Assembly (NCBI GenBank): GCA_016714445.1
Contig: JADJNF010000007.1
Span: 1-64,000, forward strand
DNA: 64,000 nucleotides
Direction: 5' to 3'
Source: Saprospiraceae bacterium
GTDB lineage: Bacteria > Bacteroidota > Bacteroidia > Chitinophagales > Saprospiraceae
Shown: positions 1-10,300 of the stretch, in pieces
Layout of the letters: each line of letters begins with the position of its first letter
Numbering within the stretch: the first letter of the stretch is position 1
The notes under the pieces: generated by a model
The model's database searches: none
What the model saw: only the letters and a program-made list of their open reading frames with translations
Told to the model about the DNA's origin: nothing
Program-made: the position numbers and the translations under genes

Positions 1-1749
1 GCTAATTTCCATTATTTTGTCCAGGGAGCTGGACAATGTTTTAATGTTCTTTTTCATTCTAATATCGCTAAAACAATTGGCTTGTGATCCCACTATTGCA
101 CCTTGAGCACAAATTCCACCTGTTGTACTAATCCCACCATCAGTCCAAAATTTTACTTGTTTTCCTGGTGTATTTGTCCAAAAGACATACTCATTAAAAT
201 TCATCATCATTTGATTGGATGCTGTATTGGTGGTATAATTATTAGGGTGTGCATTACTACTACCATTGAATACAAATGATCTGTTATATCCACCTGTCGA
301 AGCATATAGTCCTATAGCAACTGTATTATTACCACTAGCAATGGTTTCTAGTCCAATGGCTGTTGAAACAGCGCCACTTGCTTCTGTAGCAAATCCCATT
401 GCCGTAGAAGTACCACCTAAAGCTTTGGAAGCATATCCCATGGATACTGACGTCTCTCCACTGGATGTGTTAAAAGCACCTAATGAGACAGATTGCACAC
501 CACTCGCATTACAAAATGCCCCTAGAGCTATTGACCGATTCCCACTAGCATTTGATTGGTCTCCCATTGAAATGGCGGATTCTCCTGAAGCGAGGGGTCT
601 ATAACCCATCCCCACAGAATATAAACCAATATTTGACGTATTTAGCAGCCCTGATCTTAACGCTGATTTTTTTGGATCAAAATAAAATGAACGACCGATG
701 GGAGAAACATTTTGCAACATCAATGGGCTATCGTAAAGTTTTCTAGCCGTTATTTCAAATCCTTTCCCATTATTTCCGTCCCCATTAGACCTGAAAATAA
801 AATATGTATATTCGTTAACCGTTGTAAGTGTGAATGAATTTGGAGGAATGTTAGTATTTATAAACCTGTAAAAATATTCATTTTTGCAATTGGGGTAAGA
901 GTATTTACTTATCCATAATGTGTCACCAAGCCCAATTCCAAAACTTGTCTGATCAAATTTAATTTCAAATCCTAAAGAAGATAACAATTGCATATTACCC
1001 TGCATATTGTTACTGTAATCGTTGTTACCACCAGGATCTAATATTAATAAAATACTATCTTGACTATTAGGAAATTGAAATGGAGAATTGTTCATTGTAT
1101 ATATTTGGCTTTCTAACGGAAGACTGGTCGTATATGTAAAATCAGATTGTGCCAAAATCCCTCCCTTCACTTGCAAATTGGCCTGTTGAGGTTGAATGTT
1201 TAAATCAGAATTTATGGATACATATTTTCTATCACTATATAAAATGGAGTCTTGTTGAAGATTCCAATGATTTTCGATTCCATAAAAATTTAAATTATAA
1301 TTATGGGCAGCCATCACTACCCATCGCTGTACCGTTGAATCATATACGAGTTTTACACTGCCTCCCGGATAAATGGCCAAAGTATTATTTATACCTGTTG
1401 ATATTCTTTTTTCTTCGTCAGCTGGTAAATGCTCATTGTAAAGCTCCATACTAAACGATGTGGAATTTCGTAATGTGATTTGTCTGCCTTCCACACCGGC
1501 CGTGATGCCTCCCAACGCAAAATTTGCATTAAATCCTACAAGTTTATAGTTTGAAGACTTAATGGAATTGACATCATAGGCATAATCTACACCTACCAAT
1601 ATTGTATCAATAATGCCTCGAAGTGCCAAATCACCAGCAACATCCAGTTTCGCCTTAGGATCGCTATTGTTAATACCAACATTTTGAGCATTAATTATAT
1701 TCGCATAGATCACAATCAAAGCGCAAATAAAGACCGTATTCATTTTCAT
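1..1749 (-). CDS. Surface protein with YadA-like head repeats and start of an S74 chaperone domain (partial)
   Basis: An open frame of 583 codons runs from ATG at 1749 off the left edge with no stop. Residues 1-21 form a signal peptide ending in INAQ. It is followed by the VGINNSDPKAKLDVAG type of motif that opens many Bacteroidota tail-fibre-like surface proteins. Residues about 384-483 hold about seven 14-residue units of the form SxASGxxSxAxG, the YadA head left-handed beta-roll. Residues 561-569 (SDIRMKKNI) are the start of an S74 intramolecular chaperone, a domain that in known families trimerises and self-cleaves. A trimeric exposed surface fibre is inferred. The gene at 16085-19165 has the same architecture. 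The C-terminus lies outside the window, so chaperone catalytic residues cannot be checked. Confidence 0.85.
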   Translation of the reverse strand, partial: MKMNTVFICALIVIYANIINAQNVGINNSDPKAKLDVAGDLALRGIIDTILVGVDYAYDVNSIKSSNYKLVGFNANFALGGITAGVEGRQITLRNSTSFSMELYNEHLPADEEKRISTGINNTLAIYPGGSVKLVYDSTVQRWVVMAAHNYNLNFYGIENHWNLQQDSILYSDRKYVSINSDLNIQPQQANLQVKGGILAQSDFTYTTSLPLESQIYTMNNSPFQFPNSQDSILLILDPGGNNDYSNNMQGNMQLLSSLGFEIKFDQTSFGIGLGDTLWISKYSYPNCKNEYFYRFINTNIPPNSFTLTTVNEYTYFIFRSNGDGNNGKGFEITARKLYDSPLMLQNVSPIGRSFYFDPKKSALRSGLLNTSNIGLYSVGMGYRPLASGESAISMGDQSNASGNRSIALGAFCNASGVQSVSLGAFNTSSGETSVSMGYASKALGGTSTAMGFATEASGAVSTAIGLETIASGNNTVAIGLYASTGGYNRSFVFNGSSNAHPNNYTTNTASNQMMMNFNEYVFWTNTPGKQVKFWTDGGISTTGGICAQGAIVGSQANCFSDIRMKKNIKTLSSSLDKIMEIS

Positions 1750-1815
1750 GGATGTGAATTTTGTAAAATCTGAAATATTGTAAGAGGCTAAATATTAAAA
1801 CGAAATTTATATCAC

Positions 1816-1823
1816 CAAAAATA
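1816..1823 (-). promoter_or_regulatory. Candidate -7 box of the left-edge surface protein gene
   Basis: The minus strand reads TATTTTTG, an exact match to the Bacteroidota TAnnTTTG element, 67 bases before the ATG at 1749. The same octamer lies 62 bases upstream of the giant adhesin gene at 4392. No clear -33 TTTG was found. Confidence 0.35.
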
Positions 1824-1989
1824 GATATTTGACTGATATGACTTTAGCTCAAACATGACTGTTGTTGCCTTGAGTGTATAAAGTGCGGGTATAGACTATT
1901 GATTGTTAAAACTGAGCCACTTGAATTTATGGATTGGGAGATGCAGAATCCCTTTAGAAAGTAGTTTTCTTGGTTTTACCTCATTTTTA

Positions 1990-2013
1990 CAAAAAAGTCC
2001 TTTTTACAAGGAT
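1990..2013 (-). terminator. Weak terminator-like hairpin after the CPBP protease gene
   Basis: On the minus strand TCCTT and AAGGA pair around a five-base loop and are followed by a C and a run of six T. The stem is only five pairs, so support is modest, but it lies about 105 bases after the stop of the minus-strand protease gene. Confidence 0.35.
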
Positions 2014-2117
2014 GTTTTAGTGGAACAATTGTGTTGTTTTAATGCTTCTTAGCTTAAAGCTTTCTCAATTAATATTCAAAAATGGGAAACACCCGTTATC
2101 TTATGAGATCAGTAGTA

Positions 2118-2885
2118 TTAAATTTCATCACTTGGCTGTTCGGCTTGACCTAATACACCCATCATACCTGAAATTAAATCTATAAGTACATGTATGATGA
2201 CTACAATAAGTAACGATCCGGATAGCAAAAAAATAAATCCCAATAAAATGGCAATCACCATAATCTTAAAGACTGCCCACCAGCCTTGATAGAGATGGCT
2301 CAATGAAAACACTACAGCTGGAATTAATACGGATAAAAAATCACCATATTGGACAATAGAAAGAAAATGAGACAAATATGTAATCAGAAAACTTCTGAAA
2401 ATGACCTCTTCTGAAATTCCAGCTGCAAAAGCCAAAAATATGTAATGTCTGTATTCCTTCCAGTTGGCGGGAATGACATATGACATCTCCTGTAGTCGTT
2501 CATTTTGGTATTTTTGATTAAACCAGCCATAAATAATATCCAAAAGATAAATGAACACTAAAACTGCCGTTAATATCAAGACATTGCCGTTCAGAACCGA
2601 TAAGGAAATACCCAGTTCCGTCCATTGTCTTTCACTCACATTCCATGACGTGAGAACCAACAGTGCCCCTATAATTAACATGAGTCCGTTGGTGTAAAAC
2701 AAATGTTTTTTGGGAGGTAGGGATTCTATGAGTTCCTGGCTTATTTTATCAGATTTGATGGACATCAAAGGTAAAATGATAACCAAAAATAATGCAAGGA
2801 TATGATCAAACCAGTTAAATTCCAAAAGCTTTGATTTAATTGAAATGGTAATACGAAACGGCAAAGATATAATTCTGTACTGCAA
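2118..2885 (-). CDS. CPBP family intramembrane metalloprotease
   Basis: A 255-residue polytopic membrane protein with the three motifs of the CPBP (CAAX protease/Abi) family: EE-x3-R at residues 159-164, FSLSH with His197, and HVLID with His232 and Asp236. Hydrophobic segments lie around 25-42, 64-80, 100-120 and after 145. Members are Rce1-like glutamate intramembrane proteases; the substrate here cannot be told. The start is uncertain. ATG 2885 is the longest, but a TATCTTTG box at 2862-2869 on the same strand lies inside that N-terminus, and TTG 2825 would give a shorter protein beginning just before the first membrane segment. The gene diverges from the glycosyltransferase at 2959. Confidence 0.85.
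   Translation of the reverse strand: MQYRIISLPFRITISIKSKLLEFNWFDHILALFLVIILPLMSIKSDKISQELIESLPPKKHLFYTNGLMLIIGALLVLTSWNVSERQWTELGISLSVLNGNVLILTAVLVFIYLLDIIYGWFNQKYQNERLQEMSYVIPANWKEYRHYIFLAFAAGISEEVIFRSFLITYLSHFLSIVQYGDFLSVLIPAVVFSLSHLYQGWWAVFKIMVIAILLGFIFLLSGSLLIVVIIHVLIDLISGMMGVLGQAEQPSDEI
2862..2869 (-). promoter_or_regulatory. TATCTTTG -7 box at the start of the CPBP gene
   Basis: An exact TAnnTTTG match on the minus strand. If it is used, transcription begins near 2855 and the annotated ATG at 2885 would not be transcribed, favouring the in-frame TTG at 2825. Confidence 0.35.
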
Positions 2886-2958
2886 TTTATATGTTAAAAC
2901 TAATTTTAAACATCAAACTCTTATTGGTGGTATTCGTTTTATTCACTTTATTTGTGTG

Positions 2959-4131
2959 ATGAATCAGGAAGTAGCAGAGGAAAACATAGCAAATGGAGTG
3001 AATCCATCGCCTACATTAGTCATCGCTTTTGATGCAAAGCGCCTTTTTAATAATTTCACAGGTCTTGGAAATTACAGCCGGACATTGCTAAAAAACCTGC
3101 AAACGTATTATCCTCAACACGAATATCATTTATTTACCCCAAAAATCAAAAAAAATGATGAAACGGCCTACTTTCTGGATGATTCAAAATTTATCATTCA
3201 TACACCCAAAAATTATAATCCCTTCTGGCGTACCTTTGGAATGTCTGCTGAAATAAATACGTTAAAACCTGACATATTCCATGGTCTAAGTCACGAAATA
3301 CCCTTTGGCCTACATAAAAATATTAAAACTTTAGTCACTTTTCACGATCTGATCTATGAAAAATTTCCCGATCAGTTCGGTTGGTGGGACAAAAAAATAT
3401 ATCATCTGAAGTACAAATCTTCCGCTTTTAGAGCAAATCATATTACAGCCATCAGCGAAAGCACAAAAAGTGATCTGATGAATATTTATCAGATTCCAAA
3501 CGAAAAGATTTCTGTCAATTTTCAATCCTGTAATGACATTTTTCAACTTGAAGACGAGCATGAAGAAAATTTAAAAGTTGAGCTCGCCGGCATAAAAGAC
3601 TACTATCTGTATGTAGGATCCATTATTGAAAGAAAAGGTCTGCTACAGACCATTATAGCTTTTGCTCAATTGCCTGAGTCGGCAAAAAAACCATTTGTTG
3701 TGGTAGGAAACGGCAATAAAAACTACATCTCAAAAGTAAGGGATATGATCAGATACTATCAACTGGAAGAATATTTCTATTTTATAAAAGGCATATCCAA
3801 TCCTGAACTCATTTCTGTGTACGATCATTGTTATGCATTGGTTTATCCATCCGTTTATGAAGGATTTGGAATACCTGTTATCGAGGCGCTTTTCAGAAAA
3901 AAACCTGTGATTACTTCCGACATTTCATCCTTGCCGGAAGCAGCCGGTCCCGGTGCAATTCTTGTTGACCCGTATTCACCCGAGGATATCGCTAAAGCTA
4001 TACATTGGCTGAATGATCCAAAAGTATATAAAGATGTTTCTGAAAAAGGTCATCAGTATGTAAAAAGTCGTTTTTCATCCTCTGAAACTACCAGAAGTCT
4101 GATGGAATTATATTTGGACCTATTATCTTAA
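2959..4131 (+). CDS. Glycosyltransferase family 1/4 (GT4-like)
   Basis: A 390-residue GT-B fold glycosyltransferase. The N-terminal half has the Gly-rich FTGLGNYSR loop that follows the first strand. The C-terminal half has YVGSIIERKG, VVVGNG and the hallmark YPSVYEGFGIPVIEA segment, with the EGFG and E-x7-E pattern that binds the nucleotide sugar in GT4 enzymes. It probably transfers a sugar during polysaccharide or glycolipid synthesis on the cytoplasmic side; donor and acceptor are unknown. ATG 2959 was chosen because the 38 codons from an earlier ATG at 2845 overlap the divergent protease and look unlike the family N-terminus. No other polysaccharide genes are adjacent. Confidence 0.88.
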   Translation: MNQEVAEENIANGVNPSPTLVIAFDAKRLFNNFTGLGNYSRTLLKNLQTYYPQHEYHLFTPKIKKNDETAYFLDDSKFIIHTPKNYNPFWRTFGMSAEINTLKPDIFHGLSHEIPFGLHKNIKTLVTFHDLIYEKFPDQFGWWDKKIYHLKYKSSAFRANHITAISESTKSDLMNIYQIPNEKISVNFQSCNDIFQLEDEHEENLKVELAGIKDYYLYVGSIIERKGLLQTIIAFAQLPESAKKPFVVVGNGNKNYISKVRDMIRYYQLEEYFYFIKGISNPELISVYDHCYALVYPSVYEGFGIPVIEALFRKKPVITSDISSLPEAAGPGAILVDPYSPEDIAKAIHWLNDPKVYKDVSEKGHQYVKSRFSSSETTRSLMELYLDLLS

Positions 4132-4322
4132 TCTTCTTTGCGACTACCCATTTTTTTATGCCGATCCTCTAAATTATTACCACTTCACTGCTCGGCAAGT
4201 GTAGATAAAAGTGGAAAAAATTAAGGCCAAAAAAAACATAGTATATATACTCATATCTGTAAGCTATTGAAAAAAATTTTAATAAATATATCCATTTTTT
4301 ATATATATTAAAAAAGATTATT

Positions 4323-4330
4323 TATTTTTG
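4323..4330 (+). promoter_or_regulatory. Candidate -7 box of the giant adhesin gene
   Basis: TATTTTTG matches TAnnTTTG exactly and lies 62 bases before ATG 4392. The -33 region is only a T-run. The 260-bp gap after the glycosyltransferase contains no other gene. Confidence 0.4.
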
Positions 4331-4391
4331 CTTCCAATTTAGGTCTCTACAGATATTGTTTTAGTTATATATCTAAACCAAAACTCAAAAT

Positions 4392-7300
4392 ATGAAACTC
4401 ACACTCCAATGTGTCCTTACACAGGGCATAATGACATTGATTATTAATATACTGATAATCAGTTCCTTAAATTCACAAAATTTTTCAGTTTGTCCGATTG
4501 GTGTAGGTACTGAACCCACCAATAAAACGGAAATCAGGTCTACCTCATTTGTGAATGAAATTTTTGATCCCAATTTTGTCAAATGGACAAATCTAAAAAA
4601 TGTCATGATAGCTGATGACAAAAAAGCTGATATTGTCCTATCAGATATCATGAGATCCAGAAAAATGATGGGAAATAATCTTAAATTTCAAATACCGGCA
4701 GGCGCTACAATAAATGGTATAACCCTGATGCTGGAAGGTCAGTCCAGCATGTATCAGAATATTGATGAAGTTGAAATTTTATTGTTGGACCAGGAAGGTG
4801 AACCCAAAGGGCAAAATAAAAAAAATACAGCGAAACTTCAGAAAGCATGGGGACAAGGTCCAAATGGCTCTGACCGCACCTGGATGTATGGTTCAGCTAC
4901 CGACAGTTGGGGAGCCGATTGGACACCACAGGAAATAAATAATGAGAATTTCGGGTATCAGATACAAATAAGAAACATAGAGCGCAATCCTATTCAGATT
5001 GCCATAGATCAGATCAGTATAATAGTACACTATACGCCGGCATATTCTTTTTGTGATGACAAATGTCTGACTTTCTATATTGATAAATATGAACAATATG
5101 GCTCCTATATCTGGGACTACCCTGAAGGTTTCAATATGGTATCTGCTTCTTTCACCAATCAAACCATTGATCTGAAAATAACCACTGCTCCATATGGAGT
5201 GCATAAAATTTGTGTAGATGTATTTGACTACAACGGACAATATGTGGAGACCTGTTGCCGCAATTTTCTATACCAGGATTGCACCTCTTCGGAGATCAAA
5301 GGTATAGCCTGGCTGGATCTGAACAATAACAAACTCAGAGATGGTGGTGAAGGTATATTAAGTAATGTACCATTAATATTGTTTACAGAAAGTCATACTC
5401 CGGTAGATACACTGTTGACAGACGATTTTGGCAAATACCATTTCAAAAAACTGCCTCCGGGTAACTATTATATCAAAGCACCATTTTTTAATGATAAACA
5501 GATGGTCCTTTTTAATCCGTCCGACCCATCCAGAAACAGTGACATAACCAACCAGTATGGTTTGGGTACCACCAGTCTAATCGCTGCTGAAATAGGACAA
5601 TGTGTTGAAAATATTGATTTTGGCTACACCCCTTTGGTTTCCATTGGTGATTTTGTATGGCTGGATAAAAATTATAATGGTCTTCAGGATGCCGGCGAGC
5701 CTGGTATAAAAGATGTAAAAGTAAAACTTTGTCTTCAGAATGGAGCTGTTGTTGATTCTACTGTAACAGATATTGCCGGCAGATATACCTTTCAAAATTA
5801 CCCCGCCAATAAATATATCCTGAAGTTTGATATTCCTGCTGATTTCAAGCCAACTTATATGAATGGCGCCTCTGTAAATACCAATAGTAAGATAGATGCT
5901 TCAGGCAAAACTCAGGTACTAAATCTCATCACTTCCGGCTATAGAGACAATGTAGATGCAGGATTTTATCAGACCGCAAAAATAGGTGATCAGGTATGGG
6001 AAGATAAAAATGGCAATGGTATTTTTAATTTCGATGAACCTTTATTGTCAGGTGTTCCAGTTAAACTTTCCGGCACTGCCGGAAACGGGCAAAACGTAGA
6101 TATTCAAACCATCACTGACACATTGGGAAAATATAGTTTTAATGTCAACCCAGGCGTATACACGATCACTTTTACACCTACACAAGGATATACATTTACT
6201 TTGGCAAATTTTGGTGATGATGACAAAGACAGCGATGCCGTGGATGGTAAAATATCCGATATTTCAGTCATGAGCGGTGATCTTTTGCTGGATTTTGATG
6301 CCGGTCTATACAGGCCCGGCAGTCTAAGTAATTTTGTTTGGATTGACGATAATGGAGATGGTATTCAAAATATCAATGAAACAGGACTTGAAGGAGTGAA
6401 GGTAAGTTTAGTAGAATTGGTACGTGATGAGATAGTTAGTATAGGCATGCGTATTACTGATATAAATGGATATTATATTTTTGACAATCTAAAACCTGGT
6501 GTTTACCGGTTGCTCTTTGAATTACCAAATGGCTATCAGTTTACAAGTGTCAATGTGGGAAATGATGATACCAAAGACAGTGATGTCACCAATGGGCTCA
6601 TTGACAATATAATGCTCATGAGCGGTGAAAATAACGACACTTATGACGCTGGTCTTTTCAGATATGCTTCGGTCGGTGATTATGTTTGGGAAGATTCCAA
6701 TGCAAATGGCATCCAGGAACCCGGAGAACACGGCAAAGAAAATGTGACCATACGATTGAATGGAATTTCAGGCAGTGGTGAAACAATCAGTTTAACTACA
6801 GTAACCGATTCTGATGGCGAATATATTTTTACCAATTTGGCTCCGGGCGTCTATTCACTCAGTGCTGATGTGCCTTCTGGATTCAGCTTTTCTGCTTCGG
6901 ATCAGGGGTCTGATGACACTAAAGATTCAGATGGTATAGAAGGCGTGGTAACCAATATTGTCATCACCAGCAGCAATGAAAATATGTCTGTTGATTTTGG
7001 GATGTACTCCACAGCAACTTTAGGTGATCTCGTATGGGAAGACATGAATGGAAATGGTATTTTTGATACAAATGAACCTGGTTTAGCAGGCATAAAATTG
7101 AACATCACAGGTACGACAGGTGCAGGAATATCAGTCAGTAATTCTTTCACGACGGATGCAAATGGCAAATATAATTTTACTAATCTTGTTCCCGGAGTAT
7201 ACAATGTTGAATTGGAAGTCCCGGCCGGATATAATTTTTCTGCTGCAAATCGTGGAACAGATGATTCGATAGATTCAGACTTTTCTAATGGGGTTGTCAC

Positions 7301-10300
7301 AAACATAACTTTAAGAAGTGGCGAAAACTTACTACTTGTAGATGGAGGACTATTCAGATTCAGCAGTTTGGGGGATTTCATTTGGGATGATCTTAATGCC
7401 AATGGAGTTCAGGATTTAAATGAGCCTGGCCTTGCTTCGATTCAGGTATTAATTACCGGAACTAATGGTATAGGCGAATCCATTACTTCAAGCTTCGTTA
7501 CTTCAGAAAATGGCTTTTATGAGTTTGATCAGCTTGAACCCGGGACCTATAATTTAGTTTTTAATGCGCCGGACGAATTCAAACCTACTATAGCTAATAA
7601 CAACTTCAACGACCAGATAGATTCTGATCCGGTCAATGGCTCTATTTCAGACATCAATATTTTAAGCGGTACAGTCATATCTCATTTGGATGCAGGATTT
7701 TACCAAAATGGGCAAATTGGCAATTTTGTGTGGGAGGACATTAATGGCAATGGTATACAGGATACAGGTGAACCTGGATTATTTTCCGTGCAGATATTGC
7801 TTTCAGGTACAGATGGTACAGGTCAAAATGTATCAAAAAACACCCTGAGTGACGCATCAGGTCAATACAAATTTGAAAACCTGGTTCCAGGCAATTACAC
7901 GCTCATGTTTGTACTTCCATCAAACTACTCTTTTACTACGCCTGACCAGGGACCTGATGAAAACCTGGATTCTGATGTTTCAGGCAATACTATCCAAAAT
8001 ATCATGCTCAGAAGTGGTCAGGATATGCAAAACATGGATGCAGGGGCATTTATTAAGGGCACGATCGGAGATTTTGTTTGGGAAGATATCAATGGCAATG
8101 GTATTCAGGATCCAGATGAACAAGGAATTGAGGGTATTAAGGTAGACCTGCAAGGAAATACAGGTTCAGGTTTACAAGTCAATCTTACAGTGAATACTGA
8201 TCAAAATGGCAGATATATTTTTGATCAACTCATGCCGGGTATATACTCGATTGTGATCACCAAACCAGACGGCTATCAGTTTTCACCATCAGACTTTGCA
8301 GGAGATGATGATAAAGATTCGGATGGAACAGAAGGTGTCGTCAATGGAATATTAATCAATAGCAATACCATCATTACTAATATAGATTTTGGACTGACAG
8401 GAGGAATAAATATCGGCGATTTTGTTTGGGAAGATCTCAATACCAATGGCATTCAGGATATCGACGAACCAGGTATTCCTGATATAAACATTACTTTACA
8501 GGGTACAACATCTGCTGGTATTTCGATATTTACAACGATATTTACCGATGCAGATGGCCAGTATTTGTTTGCCAATGTGAATCCAGGCAATTATACACTG
8601 ACATTTGATTTACCATCAGGCTACCTCCCTACCCGAGCTTTGGTAGGCATTGATCCAGAAAAGGACAGTAATTTGTCTGAAAATATGAATAGCTTCGGAT
8701 TTACTATTGACAATAATATCTCTGACCTGAGTCTGGATGTTGGTTTGGTCAGATTGGGTAGCATCGGTGACTTGGTTTGGGAAGATTTAAATTGTAATGG
8801 TATCAGGGAAACAGGAGAACCAGGTGTAGCAGGCGTGGTGATCAGCATCGAAGGAGTTGATTTATTTAGCTCTATCATCCAGGATACTACCATCACTGAT
8901 GATAATGGAAATTATCTTTTTCCTAATCTCAAACCGGGACTTTATGTGGTGACCTTTAACATTCCGGAGGGATACGAATTTTCAGCTGCCATGATCAATA
9001 TTGCCAACTTAAAAAGTGGTGAAAATCTGCTCCATCTTGATGCACCGCTTTTCCGCAGGGCAACATTGGGTGATTATGTCTGGAATGATATTAATGAAAA
9101 CGGCATACAGGAAACCGGAGAACCGGGAATGGAAGGTATAAAAGTCACACTCACCGGAATTCTCTCCAATGAAACCGTACAACAAGAAACCACTACTGAT
9201 GCAGAAGGATCCTATATTTTTGATCTTTTAAAACCAGGCACCTACTCTCTTGCTTTTGAAATTCCTGATGGTTATGTAGCTACATCCCAAAACACCGGCA
9301 CAACTACAGAAGATGACAGTGACATAGATGACGATGGATCTGTAATAGATATTGTATTGTTGAGCAATCAAAATAGAACAGACATAGACGCAGGATTGAG
9401 TAATATAGGAACTGCTTCTATCGGTGACTTTGTTTGGGAAGATCTCAATGGCAACGGTATCCAGGATACTGGTGAGCCGGGTATTGCTGGAGTAAGAGTC
9501 AGATTAGAAGGAACTGCAATCAACGGAAGTATTGTCAGCGGTGAAACCATTACCAATGGCAATGGAAGGTATATTTTTAATAACCTGTTTGCCGGTGAAT
9601 ATACTGTAACGTTTATCAAACCATCGACATACGAATTTACATCAAACAGTCAACCGGATGATGAAACCAATTCAGATCCTGATCCTGTCACTGGCAAAAC
9701 TGAACAGTTCACCATATTGTCAGGTTCAGTCAACACAGATATTGATGCAGGATTATTCAGATATGCATCTTTAGGTGATTTTGTTTGGAATGACCTGAAT
9801 AAAAATGGATTGCAGGATGCCGGAGAGCCGGGTGTTGCAGGAGTTAATCTCAGGCTGGTGGATCAAAATGACTTGGTCATCGCTACGCTTACTACAGGAA
9901 ATTTTGGATTTTACTTTTTTTCCAACATTGCACCTGGCACCTATCGTGTAGAAGCAGACCTTCCTGATGGTTTTATGCTTACGGATGTAGATCTGACCAA
10001 CAATCTTCTAAATTCTGATTTCTATTCTCAATCAGGCAAAATTACAACCGAAGCAATTGACATAGCTTCCAATAATATAATATTTAGTGTGGATCTGGGA
10101 TTGATCACGTCTGCAGGAAGCATTTCCGGATCTACCTGGAATGATACCAACGGTGACGGTATCTTAGGCAATGGAGAAGCTCTCCTGGACTCAATAATAG
10201 TATACCTTTTAAACATAAGTGGCGATACACTTGCTGTGGATACTACCAATGCTGAAGGATTCTATAGTTTTGAAAATCTACCTTCAGGACAATACGTCAT

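Larger units (their letters stand above)
1750..2117. other. Intergenic region, 368 bp
   Basis: AT-rich DNA between two minus-strand genes. It holds a candidate -7 box at 1816-1823 and a short terminator-like hairpin at 1998-2012. No ORF of note, RNA gene or repeat was seen. Confidence 0.6.

Noticed and set aside
266..604. Plus-strand ORF of 112 codons with periodic proline-rich sequence
   Set aside because: It is the reverse-strand shadow of the YadA-like head repeats in the minus-strand surface protein; the periodicity comes from those repeats.
2845..2958. Upstream extension of the glycosyltransferase from ATG 2845
   Set aside because: It overlaps the divergent protease start and has no family likeness; ATG 2959 fits better.
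6902..7402. Minus-strand ORF of 166 codons inside the giant adhesin
   Set aside because: It is an antisense shadow of the SdrD repeats, with proline/serine periodicity matching the repeat length.
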